A stretch of DNA of 56,625 nucleotides from Actinomycetaceae bacterium (GTDB lineage: Bacteria > Actinomycetota > Actinomycetes > Actinomycetales > Actinomycetaceae), in the NCBI GenBank assembly GCA_030540715.1, contig JAUNVQ010000017.1, positions 1 to 56,625 on the forward strand, read 5' to 3'. Position numbers and translations under genes: made by a program. Position 1 is the stretch's first letter. Every line of letters starts with the position of its first letter. The notes beneath the pieces are model-generated. The model was given only the letters and a program-made list of their open reading frames with translations, made no database searches and was not told the origin of the DNA. Shown here one piece after another: positions 43,496 through 53,262 of this stretch.

Positions 43496-46400
43496 CTATC
43501 TACGCATATACATACGGGAGCGGACGCACGTATTATCGGGACAAGTTGCCGTGTCCTGGGTTTTACCACCATTATCATCCCCATGATGACCAGGGCCTCC
43601 AGGCCCGTTACTACCGTAACCGTCACAGCCGTCACCGTTGGTATCGCCACCTGTCGCACCTCCCCTATGCCTGTCCCAACGATGGGTAATATTCCTGGGG
43701 AAGGCAAAGGGTGCAAGTAGCGCACCTATCCCAGCCGCACACAGCGGAACAATGCACACGATCAGTGCTAACACAATAATAAGTGGCATCGGGGAATCGT
43801 ATTGCAACCAACTTAATACCGCTTCACCGCCGTAAAGATAACGGATAAACTCGGCACCATGAAAGATCACCGTCACCAATCCGGCACATACAATACCCCA
43901 GGTAACACCGTAAAATGCGGTTAATCCTGCATACCATGCGCTCATTGTGCGACGAAGGCTCAACGGCGCCCCGATTGCTGTCATTACCTGATAATTGCGC
44001 CGCATTTCAAGACCCGACAGCACAACCAGCATTGTTATCACAAAAATGCTGACTGCCACCAGCGCACCTATAGCTAGTAGATAGCTTCCCGCATCGAATT
44101 TCGAGATGTGATTCAGCGATACCATCACCGTGCTTACATCTTTATTAATGTGGTCTTCAGCAGCCCAACCCTGCCACCACCATCGGGGAGATTCACGTTC
44201 AATAAGGCTTGCAATCTGGAACTGCTTGATACCAATACCGTGAGCCACCTGCGGTGATATCACAACGCCACCCACAATATCCAACGGTACGGGAAAAATT
44301 GCCGCCGGTACAGTGACCTTCTTAACTTCTGTCACATTTCCATCAATGTCTGAGCGAACAACAATCGTTGTTTTCCCATTTTCAATCAGACCAGGATCGC
44401 CAACGAGCGCTCCGCCCTGCGATAATGTTGTGAGCGCGGTCTTGAGTTCCTTTTCCGCAAGCTCTGGCATGTGTGCCCCAAGTGCAGCCATCAGCCGCGA
44501 ATCATCAATCACAGTATCGGGGGTTCTACCTTTCCACATAACACTGGCCGTTGTCACACTTATTTCTTGAAGCGCGCACACGTGTTCTTTATTCCTTGTT
44601 GTGGGTGTGTAGCGGGAAATGTCTCCAATGAAGCGTGAGTAGTCGTGAGGGTTGTTTTGCGAAAGGTAATTGCCGTCATTGTGTATGTGGGGGCATGTCG
44701 CTACTGTTTTGTTTCCCGAGGGCGACTGCGCCTGAATTCCTACACCAGCTTCGCTGACAACGTCATACGGTTCGTCTGCACTGGCCGTTACAGAGGGGAA
44801 ACTCTTCAACAAAGCATCCGCATCGGCTGGTGACAGAGCTTCTTTGTCGATGACTGCCTCAAGTCCTTCCCTACTTATTGCCTGTGTAAATACACCGTAG
44901 ATCGGTGTGACCTTTCTAATTGATATGTGTTGTGCCGCAATTGTGCGTGCGCGTTCCAGCAGTTTTTTTTCATCGTCACCTTGACGATAGGGTTCAAGCG
45001 CATCACGCTCATTTCTGGCGGCAATCGTTATGGCTCCCGGTGGTGTCGCATTGGCCCAACTGCGTTGTGTATCGGAATAACTGAAGGTTAAAACCGCAAT
45101 ACTCAGGCTTATTATCGTTGTTATCATAATGGCTACCACCGCGGGGACGCTGCGATGCCGGCGGCGATGAACCTCTTTTATTGCTAACCGCCGTGGCGTA
45201 TTGCGTGTTTTTGTGACGCTGCGATTCAGCCATTTATCCCACCTCGCAAACCACGAAGGAATAAACAGTGCCACACCAATAGTCAAACATGCCAGTTGCA
45301 GCGGGATGGTTGCCATCCATACCGAATCAAAGGCAAGGCTCACTATCAAGGTGATGGTAAATAGTGCCGTCGTGATACGCGCTGCAGTAACGATTTTCTT
45401 TGAGGGCGTTTGCGGGGTAATGCCCTTTGACAGGGTGTGCTTATTAACCTGATGCTGGCCAATCATTGCCGAAACAATAACCGCCACGCTGACAAATATC
45501 ACCAACCATGCCGGTCCGGTCAACTCAAAGGGAAAGCCACTAAGCGCCACCCCGTACACCAGTGCATAAGAATAGGCAGCTATCAGCGAGGTGACAAACC
45601 CCAGTATCATACCAATCATTGTCAGTGCCCACTGTGTTGCAATAACAACAGTGGACCATTCGCGCTGGGTTGCACCAACCGATTGCACCAGGGTGCCACT
45701 TCGTTGCATCGACCGGCTAAAGAGCAACGATACGGGTATGAGGAAAACAATAATTGCGACAACAAATGCACCCATGATTGATGATGCCAACAGATCCAGG
45801 GGAGATACCTCGAAAGTCTTGATAGCCGTTGACTCGCTCCAACCACAGTTATCGATTTCAGAGGGCGAAGGCGGGTTGCTCATAACACTACGAGATGTCA
45901 CGATTACACCCACACTGTTTGCTGTTTTAATATCATCCCAGGTAACAGATTGTTTTCCAGTAATTATATACGTCGTGGTGTAGGCAAGGTTGCTGGCATC
46001 ACTGGCAGATATACATTCTTTTTGCATGTGAGCAGTTGCTTGGTGTGGTTCATTCGTGGAGTTTTTATCTGGAGCTGCTGGCGGTGAGCATTGATTTTTG
46101 CCACCTTTATCGGTAACGATTTTTCCATTAAGAAAGGCGTTGACCTTTTGATCCATTATTGGAAAATCGGCACTGTGTGCCAGGGATTTGCCATCACTTA
46201 TGCCAACAATACGGAGTTGAGTGTCGACACCAAGCACTGTGCTACTAACCGTGACGTGATCGCCGAGGCCAATAGAGAGCTGTTCTGCAAGAAGATCCGA
46301 TACCGTTAATTCAGATACCTGACGCGGCAGCCTGCCTTCGATAATGTCAATACTACCTTCACCGTCAGTGTAGTGTTTTTTACCGGTGTGTACTTGGTTA

Positions 46401-46879
46401 TCGGCATGTCCGGTATTTCCGCTTTGGTCTGCGCCAATTACATCCCACTGAGCGATCGATACATTGGTAGTAGCGTAGTGCCCATCATGTTCGATAGCGA
46501 GATCGTTGCCATCAACGACTGGGGAAATCCTGTTGTCGCCGGCTAGCTCTTTCAGCGCCCGTGTCTGCATTTTGAGTTGGTCTACTAATGCTTCACCTTC
46601 GGGTTCGATCGTTATGTCACCGGGAACCTGCCATTTTATTCCGGTGCTATCTTGGCAAATCTCGGCTGCCTCCACAAAAGTTGCCACGGCTTGTGCATAA
46701 GAACCAAGTTTTCGATCTGCCAGTGCAACGCCGCTGGTATCAATCGTGTGAACAGCTTGTTTGATCGTGCCAGCAGTGACGGGAAGCGCTACAATGACTA
46801 CGATAATCAGCGAGCGCAACCAATGTGTTCGACATTCTCGCCATGCTAAACGGGTCAGCACACATATCTTTCCACTCAT
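43496..46879 (-). CDS. FtsX-like ABC transporter permease
   Basis: 1127 residues, ATG 8 nt after GAAGGG. Duplicated MacB/FtsX-type permease: N-terminal helix, a large extracytoplasmic domain with Cys residues, three core helices around residues 365-500, a second set of helices, another extracytoplasmic domain (about 600-960) and three terminal helices, about ten in all. The last 60 residues are Gly/Asp/His/Asn-rich with two Cys, an atypical cytoplasmic tail. With the ATPase upstream (5-bp gap) it forms an exporter or mechanotransmission complex; in PadR-linked cassettes these often export peptides or confer resistance (inference). Confidence 0.87.
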   Translation of the reverse strand: MSGKICVLTRLAWRECRTHWLRSLIIVVIVALPVTAGTIKQAVHTIDTSGVALADRKLGSYAQAVATFVEAAEICQDSTGIKWQVPGDITIEPEGEALVDQLKMQTRALKELAGDNRISPVVDGNDLAIEHDGHYATTNVSIAQWDVIGADQSGNTGHADNQVHTGKKHYTDGEGSIDIIEGRLPRQVSELTVSDLLAEQLSIGLGDHVTVSSTVLGVDTQLRIVGISDGKSLAHSADFPIMDQKVNAFLNGKIVTDKGGKNQCSPPAAPDKNSTNEPHQATAHMQKECISASDASNLAYTTTYIITGKQSVTWDDIKTANSVGVIVTSRSVMSNPPSPSEIDNCGWSESTAIKTFEVSPLDLLASSIMGAFVVAIIVFLIPVSLLFSRSMQRSGTLVQSVGATQREWSTVVIATQWALTMIGMILGFVTSLIAAYSYALVYGVALSGFPFELTGPAWLVIFVSVAVIVSAMIGQHQVNKHTLSKGITPQTPSKKIVTAARITTALFTITLIVSLAFDSVWMATIPLQLACLTIGVALFIPSWFARWDKWLNRSVTKTRNTPRRLAIKEVHRRRHRSVPAVVAIMITTIISLSIAVLTFSYSDTQRSWANATPPGAITIAARNERDALEPYRQGDDEKKLLERARTIAAQHISIRKVTPIYGVFTQAISREGLEAVIDKEALSPADADALLKSFPSVTASADEPYDVVSEAGVGIQAQSPSGNKTVATCPHIHNDGNYLSQNNPHDYSRFIGDISRYTPTTRNKEHVCALQEISVTTASVMWKGRTPDTVIDDSRLMAALGAHMPELAEKELKTALTTLSQGGALVGDPGLIENGKTTIVVRSDIDGNVTEVKKVTVPAAIFPVPLDIVGGVVISPQVAHGIGIKQFQIASLIERESPRWWWQGWAAEDHINKDVSTVMVSLNHISKFDAGSYLLAIGALVAVSIFVITMLVVLSGLEMRRNYQVMTAIGAPLSLRRTMSAWYAGLTAFYGVTWGIVCAGLVTVIFHGAEFIRYLYGGEAVLSWLQYDSPMPLIIVLALIVCIVPLCAAGIGALLAPFAFPRNITHRWDRHRGGATGGDTNGDGCDGYGSNGPGGPGHHGDDNGGKTQDTATCPDNTCVRSRMYMRR

Positions 46880-46884
46880 GATAA

Positions 46885-47796
46885 TTACCCTTCTGTGGAA
46901 TCCAGCGATGGCGTGTCAATATGGCAAGGTTGCTGTACATCATCGCTACCTGATACTTCATTAGCACTTACCAACGTATTGTTGTCAACTGTGTCAATTT
47001 TTCGTTGCCGGCTGGTAGTACCACAACTAGATGCATCTTTGTCACCGGGTTCTTCCGCGGCATCAATGTTTCCTAGGCCTTGCATTGACGTTGAGGAAAA
47101 GGGGTTCATTGGTTCAACGAATTGACCATCCCTCATATACATGATGTCATCTGCCCACGCAGCCAGACGCACATCGTGAGTAACCATAAGGCAGGTAGCT
47201 CCCCTGTCGACCTGTTCACGCAGCAGTTGCATAATTTGTTCGGCTGCCGCTGAGTCTAATGCTCCCGTCGGTTCATCAGCCAATAGCAATCGCCCAGGAT
47301 GTACAAGTGCCCGTGCAACCGCAATTCGCTGAGCTTGGCCGCCTGAAAGCTCGCCTGCCCAGCGGTTTGCGATGTCGTCAACATGCGTTGTTTCTAAGGC
47401 TTTGAGTGCTGCTTGGCGTGCCTGATGTGCTGCCATACCGTCAAGTTCCAGTGGCAGTGCAACATTTTCGGCGGCAGTGAGTGTGTCAATGAGGTTGTAC
47501 TGTTGAAAAACGAATCCTATGTGTCTACGGCGATAGGCAGCAAGGTCAGAGCTACTAAGCTTTTTCAGGTTCTGTCCGTCAATGGCAATGCTACCCGACG
47601 TTGGTCGAAGCAACCCGCCTGCAATCTTGAGCAGTGTTGATTTTCCGGCTCCCGACGGGCCCATGATTGCTACCATTTCGCCACTTTGAACACTCAGATC
47701 AATTCCTTTCAATACCTCAACCTGGGCATCTCCGTCGGGAAAGACATGGAAAATGTCCTCCATTTTGAGAAGTGTTTCCTTTGGTGTTTCACTCAT
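46885..47796 (-). CDS. ABC transporter ATP-binding protein (LolD/MacB type)
   Basis: 303 residues. Walker A GPSGAGKST (46-54), Q-loop FVFQQYN, signature LSGGQAQR (150-157), Walker B LLLADEPTGALDS and the H-loop VTHDV. The GHMP order and DEPTGALDS wording are typical of MacB/LolD-like ATPases that pair with FtsX-type permeases. The last about 70 residues are a Ser/Asp/Thr-rich low-complexity extension with two Cys, absent from standard 225-235-residue members. The start overlaps the PadR stop by 4 nt (ATGA), and the permease follows after 5 bp: a three-gene operon. Confidence 0.93.
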   Translation of the reverse strand: MSETPKETLLKMEDIFHVFPDGDAQVEVLKGIDLSVQSGEMVAIMGPSGAGKSTLLKIAGGLLRPTSGSIAIDGQNLKKLSSSDLAAYRRRHIGFVFQQYNLIDTLTAAENVALPLELDGMAAHQARQAALKALETTHVDDIANRWAGELSGGQAQRIAVARALVHPGRLLLADEPTGALDSAAAEQIMQLLREQVDRGATCLMVTHDVRLAAWADDIMYMRDGQFVEPMNPFSSTSMQGLGNIDAAEEPGDKDASSCGTTSRQRKIDTVDNNTLVSANEVSGSDDVQQPCHIDTPSLDSTEG

Positions 47797-48368
47797 GACT
47801 GGCCTTTCTGGTCGTTCGACGATGATGCCTGCGGCTTTGGCGATCTGCTTCCCAAGCTCTTTTCTATATGGTCAAGCCACCGTAGTTCCGCCTCTAGTAA
47901 AAAGCTCTGTCGCTCAATGATGAGCTGGTGAGCGGTACCGGTTAAGAGAATTGACCGTTTTTGTCGATTCAGTTGTTGAAGTGTGTTCAGTGTTGAAAAT
48001 CGTTGAGTGTCAATTACTTCCTGCGCTAGCTCGATGGAATATTCAAGGGCAACAGCCAACTTTATTACATATTCATCGCGTTCAACGCGGGTACGATCAA
48101 CCGGGTCAATCCACCACTGTGCTATCTTTTTGCGCCCTTCATCAGTGAGTTCGAATAGCTCAACATCGGGTAGCCCTGCCTGTACAGCAGGTTCAGTGCC
48201 CGCAGATTTGACAAGATTGTCACGTTGCAAACGCTGCATTGTCGAATAGACCTGCCCGATATTGAGTGGCCATTGACCTGCGGTGACCTGTTCGAAATAC
48301 GTACGCAGTCGGTATACACCCTGGGGGGCGTGGGCAAGAAGAGCCAATAGCGCATATTTGACACTCAT
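47793..48368 (-). CDS. PadR-family transcriptional regulator
   Basis: 191 residues. N-terminal PadR winged helix: MSVKYALLALLAHAPQGVYRL, then NIGQVYSTMQRLQRDNLV recognition region and the ELTDEGRKKIAQWW wing. The C-terminal half is a Vir-like helical dimerisation domain (QKRSILLTGTAHQLIIERQ, WLDHIEKSLG). As the first gene of the operon with an ABC ATPase and FtsX permease it is the likely local repressor, released by a substrate or stress. A candidate operator lies at 48467-48498. Confidence 0.9.
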   Translation of the reverse strand: MSVKYALLALLAHAPQGVYRLRTYFEQVTAGQWPLNIGQVYSTMQRLQRDNLVKSAGTEPAVQAGLPDVELFELTDEGRKKIAQWWIDPVDRTRVERDEYVIKLAVALEYSIELAQEVIDTQRFSTLNTLQQLNRQKRSILLTGTAHQLIIERQSFLLEAELRWLDHIEKSLGSRSPKPQASSSNDQKGQS

Positions 48369-48466
48369 GGGGTTTCCCTACATTCTTCCTGTGGTGTACG
48401 GCGTGCTTTTCGCTAGGCTACCACTTGGTTCATGACTTAAAGCGATATGAAAATTACCGGCGAATA

Positions 48467-48498
48467 GTTACCAAGTAACCATCTATTTCTATAGTTAC
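48467..48498 (-). promoter_or_regulatory. candidate PadR operator and promoter region
   Basis: GTTAC-CAA-GTAAC, a perfect 5+3+5 palindrome at 48467-48479, and a further AGTTAC at 48493-48498, spaced 27 bp from the first AGTTAC. A minus-strand TTGACA (48519-48514) is nearby, so the repeats would lie within the promoter, about 100 bp upstream of the padR start. Confidence 0.45.
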
Positions 48499-48558
48499 TC
48501 AATATCTATGCTGTGTCAATACTTTTTTAAAATATCGATATAATTAATCGATGACGTA

Positions 48559-49410
48559 CTACTTACTGACGATAAGTGTAAGCGTGAACTCCTGAGGGCC
48601 CGATTCTTCCAATCGAAAATCTGCAATTGAGGGGTCCTTCATGTGAGCAAGCACATCTACCATATCGGCAACATCAACGATATCAAGTGAATCCGACATC
48701 ATCATGTGCCGCGTTAATAAGCCTCGGTAGAACTTTGTATAGTGAGTAACGACTTTTTCACCGCCATTTTTTTGCACCACTGCTCGCACGTCAACCATTT
48801 CGCAGCCAATATGTTGACGCTGTGCTGCTGTGGGTTTCCAGGGAGCCCTATAGGCTCCGGAACGACAATCGATGACCAACTCTTTACCACAAAGATCGTC
48901 CAGCACTGGCGCAAGAACCGGTTTCCACGCCGTTGAGAGCTTTCCAATGACAGCCCTATCGCCGTTTTCTTTCCCTGGTATCACGGCGGGAATCTCGGCT
49001 ACGCTCATATCTATTCCCATACTTAAACGATAGGCAGGGATATAATCTTCTAAACCAACAAGACCCCACAGTGCAGATTGTACAAAGACTTTTCCTTGGG
49101 CTGATGCGCGGGCTTTTTCGCTAAGGGTCGCAGCATCCAGTGCATCATAAAAGACACCTGAATAGATAAAAAGCGCCGGCGATGTTGGGGCATTGACAAT
49201 ATCGATATTAGCCGCTACGGTATCGGCAACCTTTGGACCAACATGAAGAATCTGTAGGGCATCTTCACGTTTCGATACTGTCACAAGAGCCTCTAATACA
49301 CGTTGACGCATAGGAAGAAGCTGTTCATTAAATGGTAAGTCAATTAAGTCAATTGTTTGATGATGTGTGCCTGTTGTTTTTCTTTCAGAGGGCGGAGCCA
49401 GTATTATCAT
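48559..49410 (-). CDS. yaaA: YaaA/DUF328 peroxide-stress protein
   Basis: 283 residues. Family hallmarks: MIILAPPSERK opening, FIYSGVFYDALDA, QSALWGLVGLEDYIPAYRLSMG, VIDCRSGAYRAPWKP and HYTKFYRGLLTRH. YaaA homologues limit Fenton damage by lowering free iron in E. coli and bind DNA; in this organism the role is inferred from the family. Slightly longer than E. coli YaaA (258). ATG start; the promoter region is only 74 bp to the next gene on the same strand, so it may be co-transcribed with it. Confidence 0.9.
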   Translation of the reverse strand: MIILAPPSERKTTGTHHQTIDLIDLPFNEQLLPMRQRVLEALVTVSKREDALQILHVGPKVADTVAANIDIVNAPTSPALFIYSGVFYDALDAATLSEKARASAQGKVFVQSALWGLVGLEDYIPAYRLSMGIDMSVAEIPAVIPGKENGDRAVIGKLSTAWKPVLAPVLDDLCGKELVIDCRSGAYRAPWKPTAAQRQHIGCEMVDVRAVVQKNGGEKVVTHYTKFYRGLLTRHMMMSDSLDIVDVADMVDVLAHMKDPSIADFRLEESGPQEFTLTLIVSK

Positions 49411-49484
49411 TGTCGATCCTTTTCTTCATTATTGTTCAACAATCTTCTTCGCGCTTTACCGCACATATCCACATGGGGTGTGAG

Positions 49485-50591
49485 TTAAAACAATGAATTA
49501 GTAGCGCCCAATCGCGGATGTTTTTTCTTTTCTAAGTCTGCAGGTGTTTTCAACAATGCGAAGTATCCTACAGCCCGCTGCTCATGAAGATGCTCTGGTC
49601 GAAATACTGCCAATTGCGTCTCAAGACTCTCGCAAGTCACGCTATTGGCATCATCGTGTTTGCTGTCAGTAACTACCCAACGCTGGTTCGTCAATTGGCT
49701 GAACCGTGCATACATATCGCGAACAAGCGTGCCATCAACACTGTGCCAATCGATACGGCAAATCTGTGCTGCCCATTTATTCCATAGTTTTGTCACAGAA
49801 AACTCCTGCTTAGAAGGATCGTCACTTGCTGTGCGATCGCAGTCACTGCGGTGGGTCATCACATAGTTCGCTGCACCAAGAACCCGCTTCGCATAAAACT
49901 CGGATGGGTCAATGCCCAATGTTACCTTTGAAAGTTTGTGATACATCTCGACCATTGACGGGTAGATACCTATCAGTCCTTCAAAGTGAATAATTCCAGA
50001 CAGTTCACCAAACTGTTGATATCGGTCAAGTTCATAAAAGCTCTTAGGGACGTCAATACCGTATTGTTCAACTTCTTCATGCGTCATAGGTGTGTCAATT
50101 CTTTGGGCATGAATCGTCATCAACGCCGCGTGCGATATTAACTCGACAAAGGCATCATCAACCTCAAGGCTGTCATCGTTGAAACGATCTTTTTCCGCTG
50201 TACGAACAATCTGGTGCAGGTCAGTAGTTGTCACCAGTAATGCAAGGTTTTTCGTACCTCTCAGCATATCGAAATCGCTTTGTCTATGAGCTTGATAACT
50301 TGCATACATATTGGCATCAGCAATCAGCTGCAATGCGGTCATTGCCCACACAAATGTACGCAAATAAGAAAAGGGAGCCTCGTCAAAGACATCACTTTGC
50401 ACAATGTCTTTGCCGTACCTTTCAATCACCGTATTCAATGCACTGCTGACGGACGGTTCGTTGTGGGCTATGTGCGAGCTTGCAACAGTACTGATAACCG
50501 CACATTGTTCCATCAGGTAGGCTCCTTGGATAATATCCTTCCATTGGCTCCACTGTGGAAAATCAGTGCTCATTTTGTCATGCACGGACAT
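49485..50591 (-). CDS. hypothetical protein, 368 residues
   Basis: ATG 5 nt after AAGGAGG, an excellent SD site. Soluble, mostly helical by composition; no signal peptide or membrane segment. Contains repeated His/Asp/Glu in helices (for example VELISHAALMTIHAQRID), but no motif I can name. C-terminus ends KKKHPRLGATNSLF. I do not recognise the family. It is 97 bp downstream of another unrecognised gene and 74 bp upstream of yaaA on the same strand. A G9 homopolymer lies 77 bp before its start. Base composition resembles its neighbours. Confidence 0.7.
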   Translation of the reverse strand: MSVHDKMSTDFPQWSQWKDIIQGAYLMEQCAVISTVASSHIAHNEPSVSSALNTVIERYGKDIVQSDVFDEAPFSYLRTFVWAMTALQLIADANMYASYQAHRQSDFDMLRGTKNLALLVTTTDLHQIVRTAEKDRFNDDSLEVDDAFVELISHAALMTIHAQRIDTPMTHEEVEQYGIDVPKSFYELDRYQQFGELSGIIHFEGLIGIYPSMVEMYHKLSKVTLGIDPSEFYAKRVLGAANYVMTHRSDCDRTASDDPSKQEFSVTKLWNKWAAQICRIDWHSVDGTLVRDMYARFSQLTNQRWVVTDSKHDDANSVTCESLETQLAVFRPEHLHEQRAVGYFALLKTPADLEKKKHPRLGATNSLF

Positions 50592-50667
50592 TGATGCCTC
50601 CTTGAGTTTCTGTGTCTTCCATGCTAGACCATCTCAGCGTTTAGCGGCCACAGCTTAGGGTAGGTAT

Positions 50668-50676
50668 GGGGGGGGG
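50668..50676. repeat. G9 homopolymer tract
   Basis: Nine consecutive G on the plus strand in the 99-bp gap upstream of the 368-residue gene. Such tracts can slip during replication and alter promoter spacing. Confidence 0.7.
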
Positions 50677-50690
50677 ATCTGTGATAGTTT

Positions 50691-51341
50691 CTATAGCACC
50701 AGTGAAAGTAATATTAGTACTGACACAAACGATGCTAAACTTCCTGCTGCAATTGCTGTGGTAGCCAGCCATTCGGGTTGCTTATCGGTAACCAGCATCC
50801 AGAGCCCCCATATCAAAGCTGGCAACCCAGGAATAATGGCAATGAAGGGCATCAATAGCCCTGCCACTGACAGTGTAGCAAGGGTGAGGGGAACATAACG
50901 CGTTATCAGGTCTGTTTTCCATTCGCCAGTATAGGTAATGTTTTTTCCTTCCCAAATTTTTCCTTCGGGTGCTGCTTGGCGCGCAACGTCTGGAATCTTG
51001 GCATCCATATAATAAATTGCGGCAATAGCTAGCCAGTATCCCTGTTTTTGTTCGGGAATATAGGCATTGATAGATGTCAATATTTTTCCCCAACGCTGCA
51101 ACTCTTGGAAGTTACTTTCTGCGATGTAACAAATATAGTCAACGGAGCCAAAAAGTTCGTCAATCTCGGTTTGTTCCAGTTCAACTACTGGTTTACCAGC
51201 AATACACATTTGATCGGCTTCATATACACACTGACGTACAGCACCGATCACTTGATTACGTCGAAATGGGGAGGTCTGCGCTAATGCGCTATCCAAGTCC
51301 CAAAAGTAGTGATCTATTGCCTTCACATTCGTTACCGCCAA
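50691..51341 (-). CDS. hypothetical membrane protein, 216 residues
   Basis: Frame from a TTG at 51341; a GTG at 51326 with GGCGG 8 nt upstream is an alternative start. Residues 1-140 are soluble with the segment AIDHYFWDLDSALAQTSPFRR and a tryptophan/tyrosine-rich stretch (PEQKQGYWLAIAAIYY); residues about 142-215 contain three hydrophobic helices ending in SVLILLSLVL. No family recognised. It may be co-transcribed with the 368-residue gene that follows after 99 bp. Confidence 0.6.
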   Translation of the reverse strand: MAVTNVKAIDHYFWDLDSALAQTSPFRRNQVIGAVRQCVYEADQMCIAGKPVVELEQTEIDELFGSVDYICYIAESNFQELQRWGKILTSINAYIPEQKQGYWLAIAAIYYMDAKIPDVARQAAPEGKIWEGKNITYTGEWKTDLITRYVPLTLATLSVAGLLMPFIAIIPGLPALIWGLWMLVTDKQPEWLATTAIAAGSLASFVSVLILLSLVL

Positions 51342-51517
51342 CTTAAACGTACATGAGTATTAATTCATAATAACTGATAGATTGTCAATATGACAGATTT
51401 CTTTCACCACTTCACATTCTTGTCAGCCGTCTAACATGTGGACATCACCAGGCATTATTGAGGTAACGTCGTAGACTTTGCTCTGTCTCTACATACCATG
51501 TGAAAGGGCGCATACGA

Positions 51518-52981
51518 ATGACTAAGAATAAAACTTTATCCGTCATGATTATTGGCGGAGCACTTTTTGCCATGTTCTTTGGTGCAGGTAACCTTGTGTT
51601 CCCTGTTCAGATTGGACACGACGGTGGTTCCCACGCTACCGCAGCAACAATCGGCTTCCTTATTACTGGCGTACTTTTGCCCGTGCTAGCAATGGTTGCT
51701 TCCGCAACATCAGAAAATGGAATCAATGGTATTGCCAACCGTATTGGGCGAGTTCCCGGTTTTATTTTTGCCCTCATGGCTTTTTTGGCAACTGGTATGG
51801 GCTACGCTATCCCACGTGTTGCCGCTGCATCCTATGAGATGTCTTTTGAACCACATCTGCCAAATGCAGGTTGGTCAGGCCTGGCAATCTATAGCGCTAT
51901 TTTCTTCCTTATCGCAGCAGCTATGGCTATTAACCCCGGCAAGATGCTTGACAAGATCGGCACGTGGCTCACCCCAGCTTTACTTATCTTGCTTGTTGTT
52001 CTTATTACTGCTGCCTACCTAAATATGAATGTCCCTGCGGGTACAGAAATTGCCGAAAAGTATCAGGCAAACCCAACTGTAACAGGCCTACAAGATGGCT
52101 ATGGAACATTGGATGCAATTGCCTCGTTTGTCTTTGGCATCATTATCATTAATGCACTTAAGCAACGTGGCTTTAAACCAGGTAAAGAGCTGTTCCGTGC
52201 AACCGCTTTAGCCGGTGTTGTTGCAGGTACGTTGTTAGCATTAGTTTATTGGGGCCTATCAAATATCGGGATGCGTATTGCCGATAAGGGCATTGACAAC
52301 GGTGGTGAAGGCCTTGCTGTTGCAGCTCAAACACTATTTGGCGATACCGGTCAAATTATTTTTGGTGCTATTGTTGTTCTTGCCTGCCTCACCACGGGTA
52401 TTGGCCTTATTGGTGCATCAACCGAGTTTTTCTTGACCATTTTCCCAAGGATTCCACGCAACGTCATGATCCTTATTCACGTTGTCATCTCTTGGGCAAT
52501 CGCCTCAATTGGTTTGACCGCTCTGTTGAACTTCGCAATTGTTATCATGATGTTCTGCTACCCCATCGTTATCACCATGACACTGGTTTGCTTGATCGAT
52601 ATCTTCGTGCCAGGTCATATGTACTGGACATACCGTGGATTTGTATGGACAGCTGCCCTGTTCGGCGTTTTCGATGCTATTACAACAGGAATCGACAAAT
52701 ACGGCGATCTTAAGTCAGCTACTGGCTGGACATCCTTCTATGACCTCATCCCGCTTTCTGGCTTCGGCATGGGATGGATTGTTCCCTGCCTTATCCTTGG
52801 CATCGCCGGCATTGTTGCTGATGGAGTGCAAAAACGTTTAAATACCTGGAAGAAGTACTCTGACGAGCCTGTTGGCTTAATTTTCCAAAAAGGCATGACC
52901 TCAACCGCTAAGGATCGCGCCAAGGCTGCCGCACAGACACGCGGTGAATCCGTTGATTCTTTCGCAGGTAATAGCCAATAA
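51518..52981 (+). CDS. brnQ: branched-chain amino acid:cation symporter (LIVCS family)
   Basis: 487 residues from ATG 51518, AAAGGG 9 nt upstream (a GTG at 51500 is less likely). Twelve membrane helices. The opening LSVMIIGGALFAMFFGAGNLVFPVQIG is the LIVCS signature (FFGAGNLIFP), and GYAIPRVAAASYEMSFEPHL and FFLTIFPRIPRN are also typical. Imports Leu, Ile and Val with Na+ or H+. C-terminal tail is cytoplasmic and Ala/Lys-rich. Monocistronic and closed by a very strong terminator. Confidence 0.92.
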   Translation: MTKNKTLSVMIIGGALFAMFFGAGNLVFPVQIGHDGGSHATAATIGFLITGVLLPVLAMVASATSENGINGIANRIGRVPGFIFALMAFLATGMGYAIPRVAAASYEMSFEPHLPNAGWSGLAIYSAIFFLIAAAMAINPGKMLDKIGTWLTPALLILLVVLITAAYLNMNVPAGTEIAEKYQANPTVTGLQDGYGTLDAIASFVFGIIIINALKQRGFKPGKELFRATALAGVVAGTLLALVYWGLSNIGMRIADKGIDNGGEGLAVAAQTLFGDTGQIIFGAIVVLACLTTGIGLIGASTEFFLTIFPRIPRNVMILIHVVISWAIASIGLTALLNFAIVIMMFCYPIVITMTLVCLIDIFVPGHMYWTYRGFVWTAALFGVFDAITTGIDKYGDLKSATGWTSFYDLIPLSGFGMGWIVPCLILGIAGIVADGVQKRLNTWKKYSDEPVGLIFQKGMTSTAKDRAKAAAQTRGESVDSFAGNSQ

Positions 52982-53027
52982 TTTTTGACGAGGGCGAAGC
53001 TAGGCTTTACCGTTTCGATCCTTGTTT

Positions 53028-53066
53028 AAAGGGGGGTGACTGCTGAGGCAGTCACCCCCCTTTTTT
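53028..53066 (+). terminator. strong intrinsic terminator after brnQ
   Basis: 16-bp stem: AAAGGGGGGTGACTGC (53028-53043), loop TGAG, exact complement (53048-53063), continuing into T6. The A-run on the left makes it usable on both strands. Confidence 0.92.
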
Positions 53067-53262
53067 GTCTGACAGATTCATCCACGTAACGCCCTCTTGT
53101 CTCTGCTGTCCGCGCCATAGGTGAGACAGGTGTCTGTCCTGTAAAGCACACAGCTGCTGCAAAATTGTGGGACACTATGTTGAGTTCGCCAACTTGAAGG
53201 CGATAGCATACAGTCAAGAATACATATTGCGATTCCAACGCTAGATTTCACGAAGGCTAACC

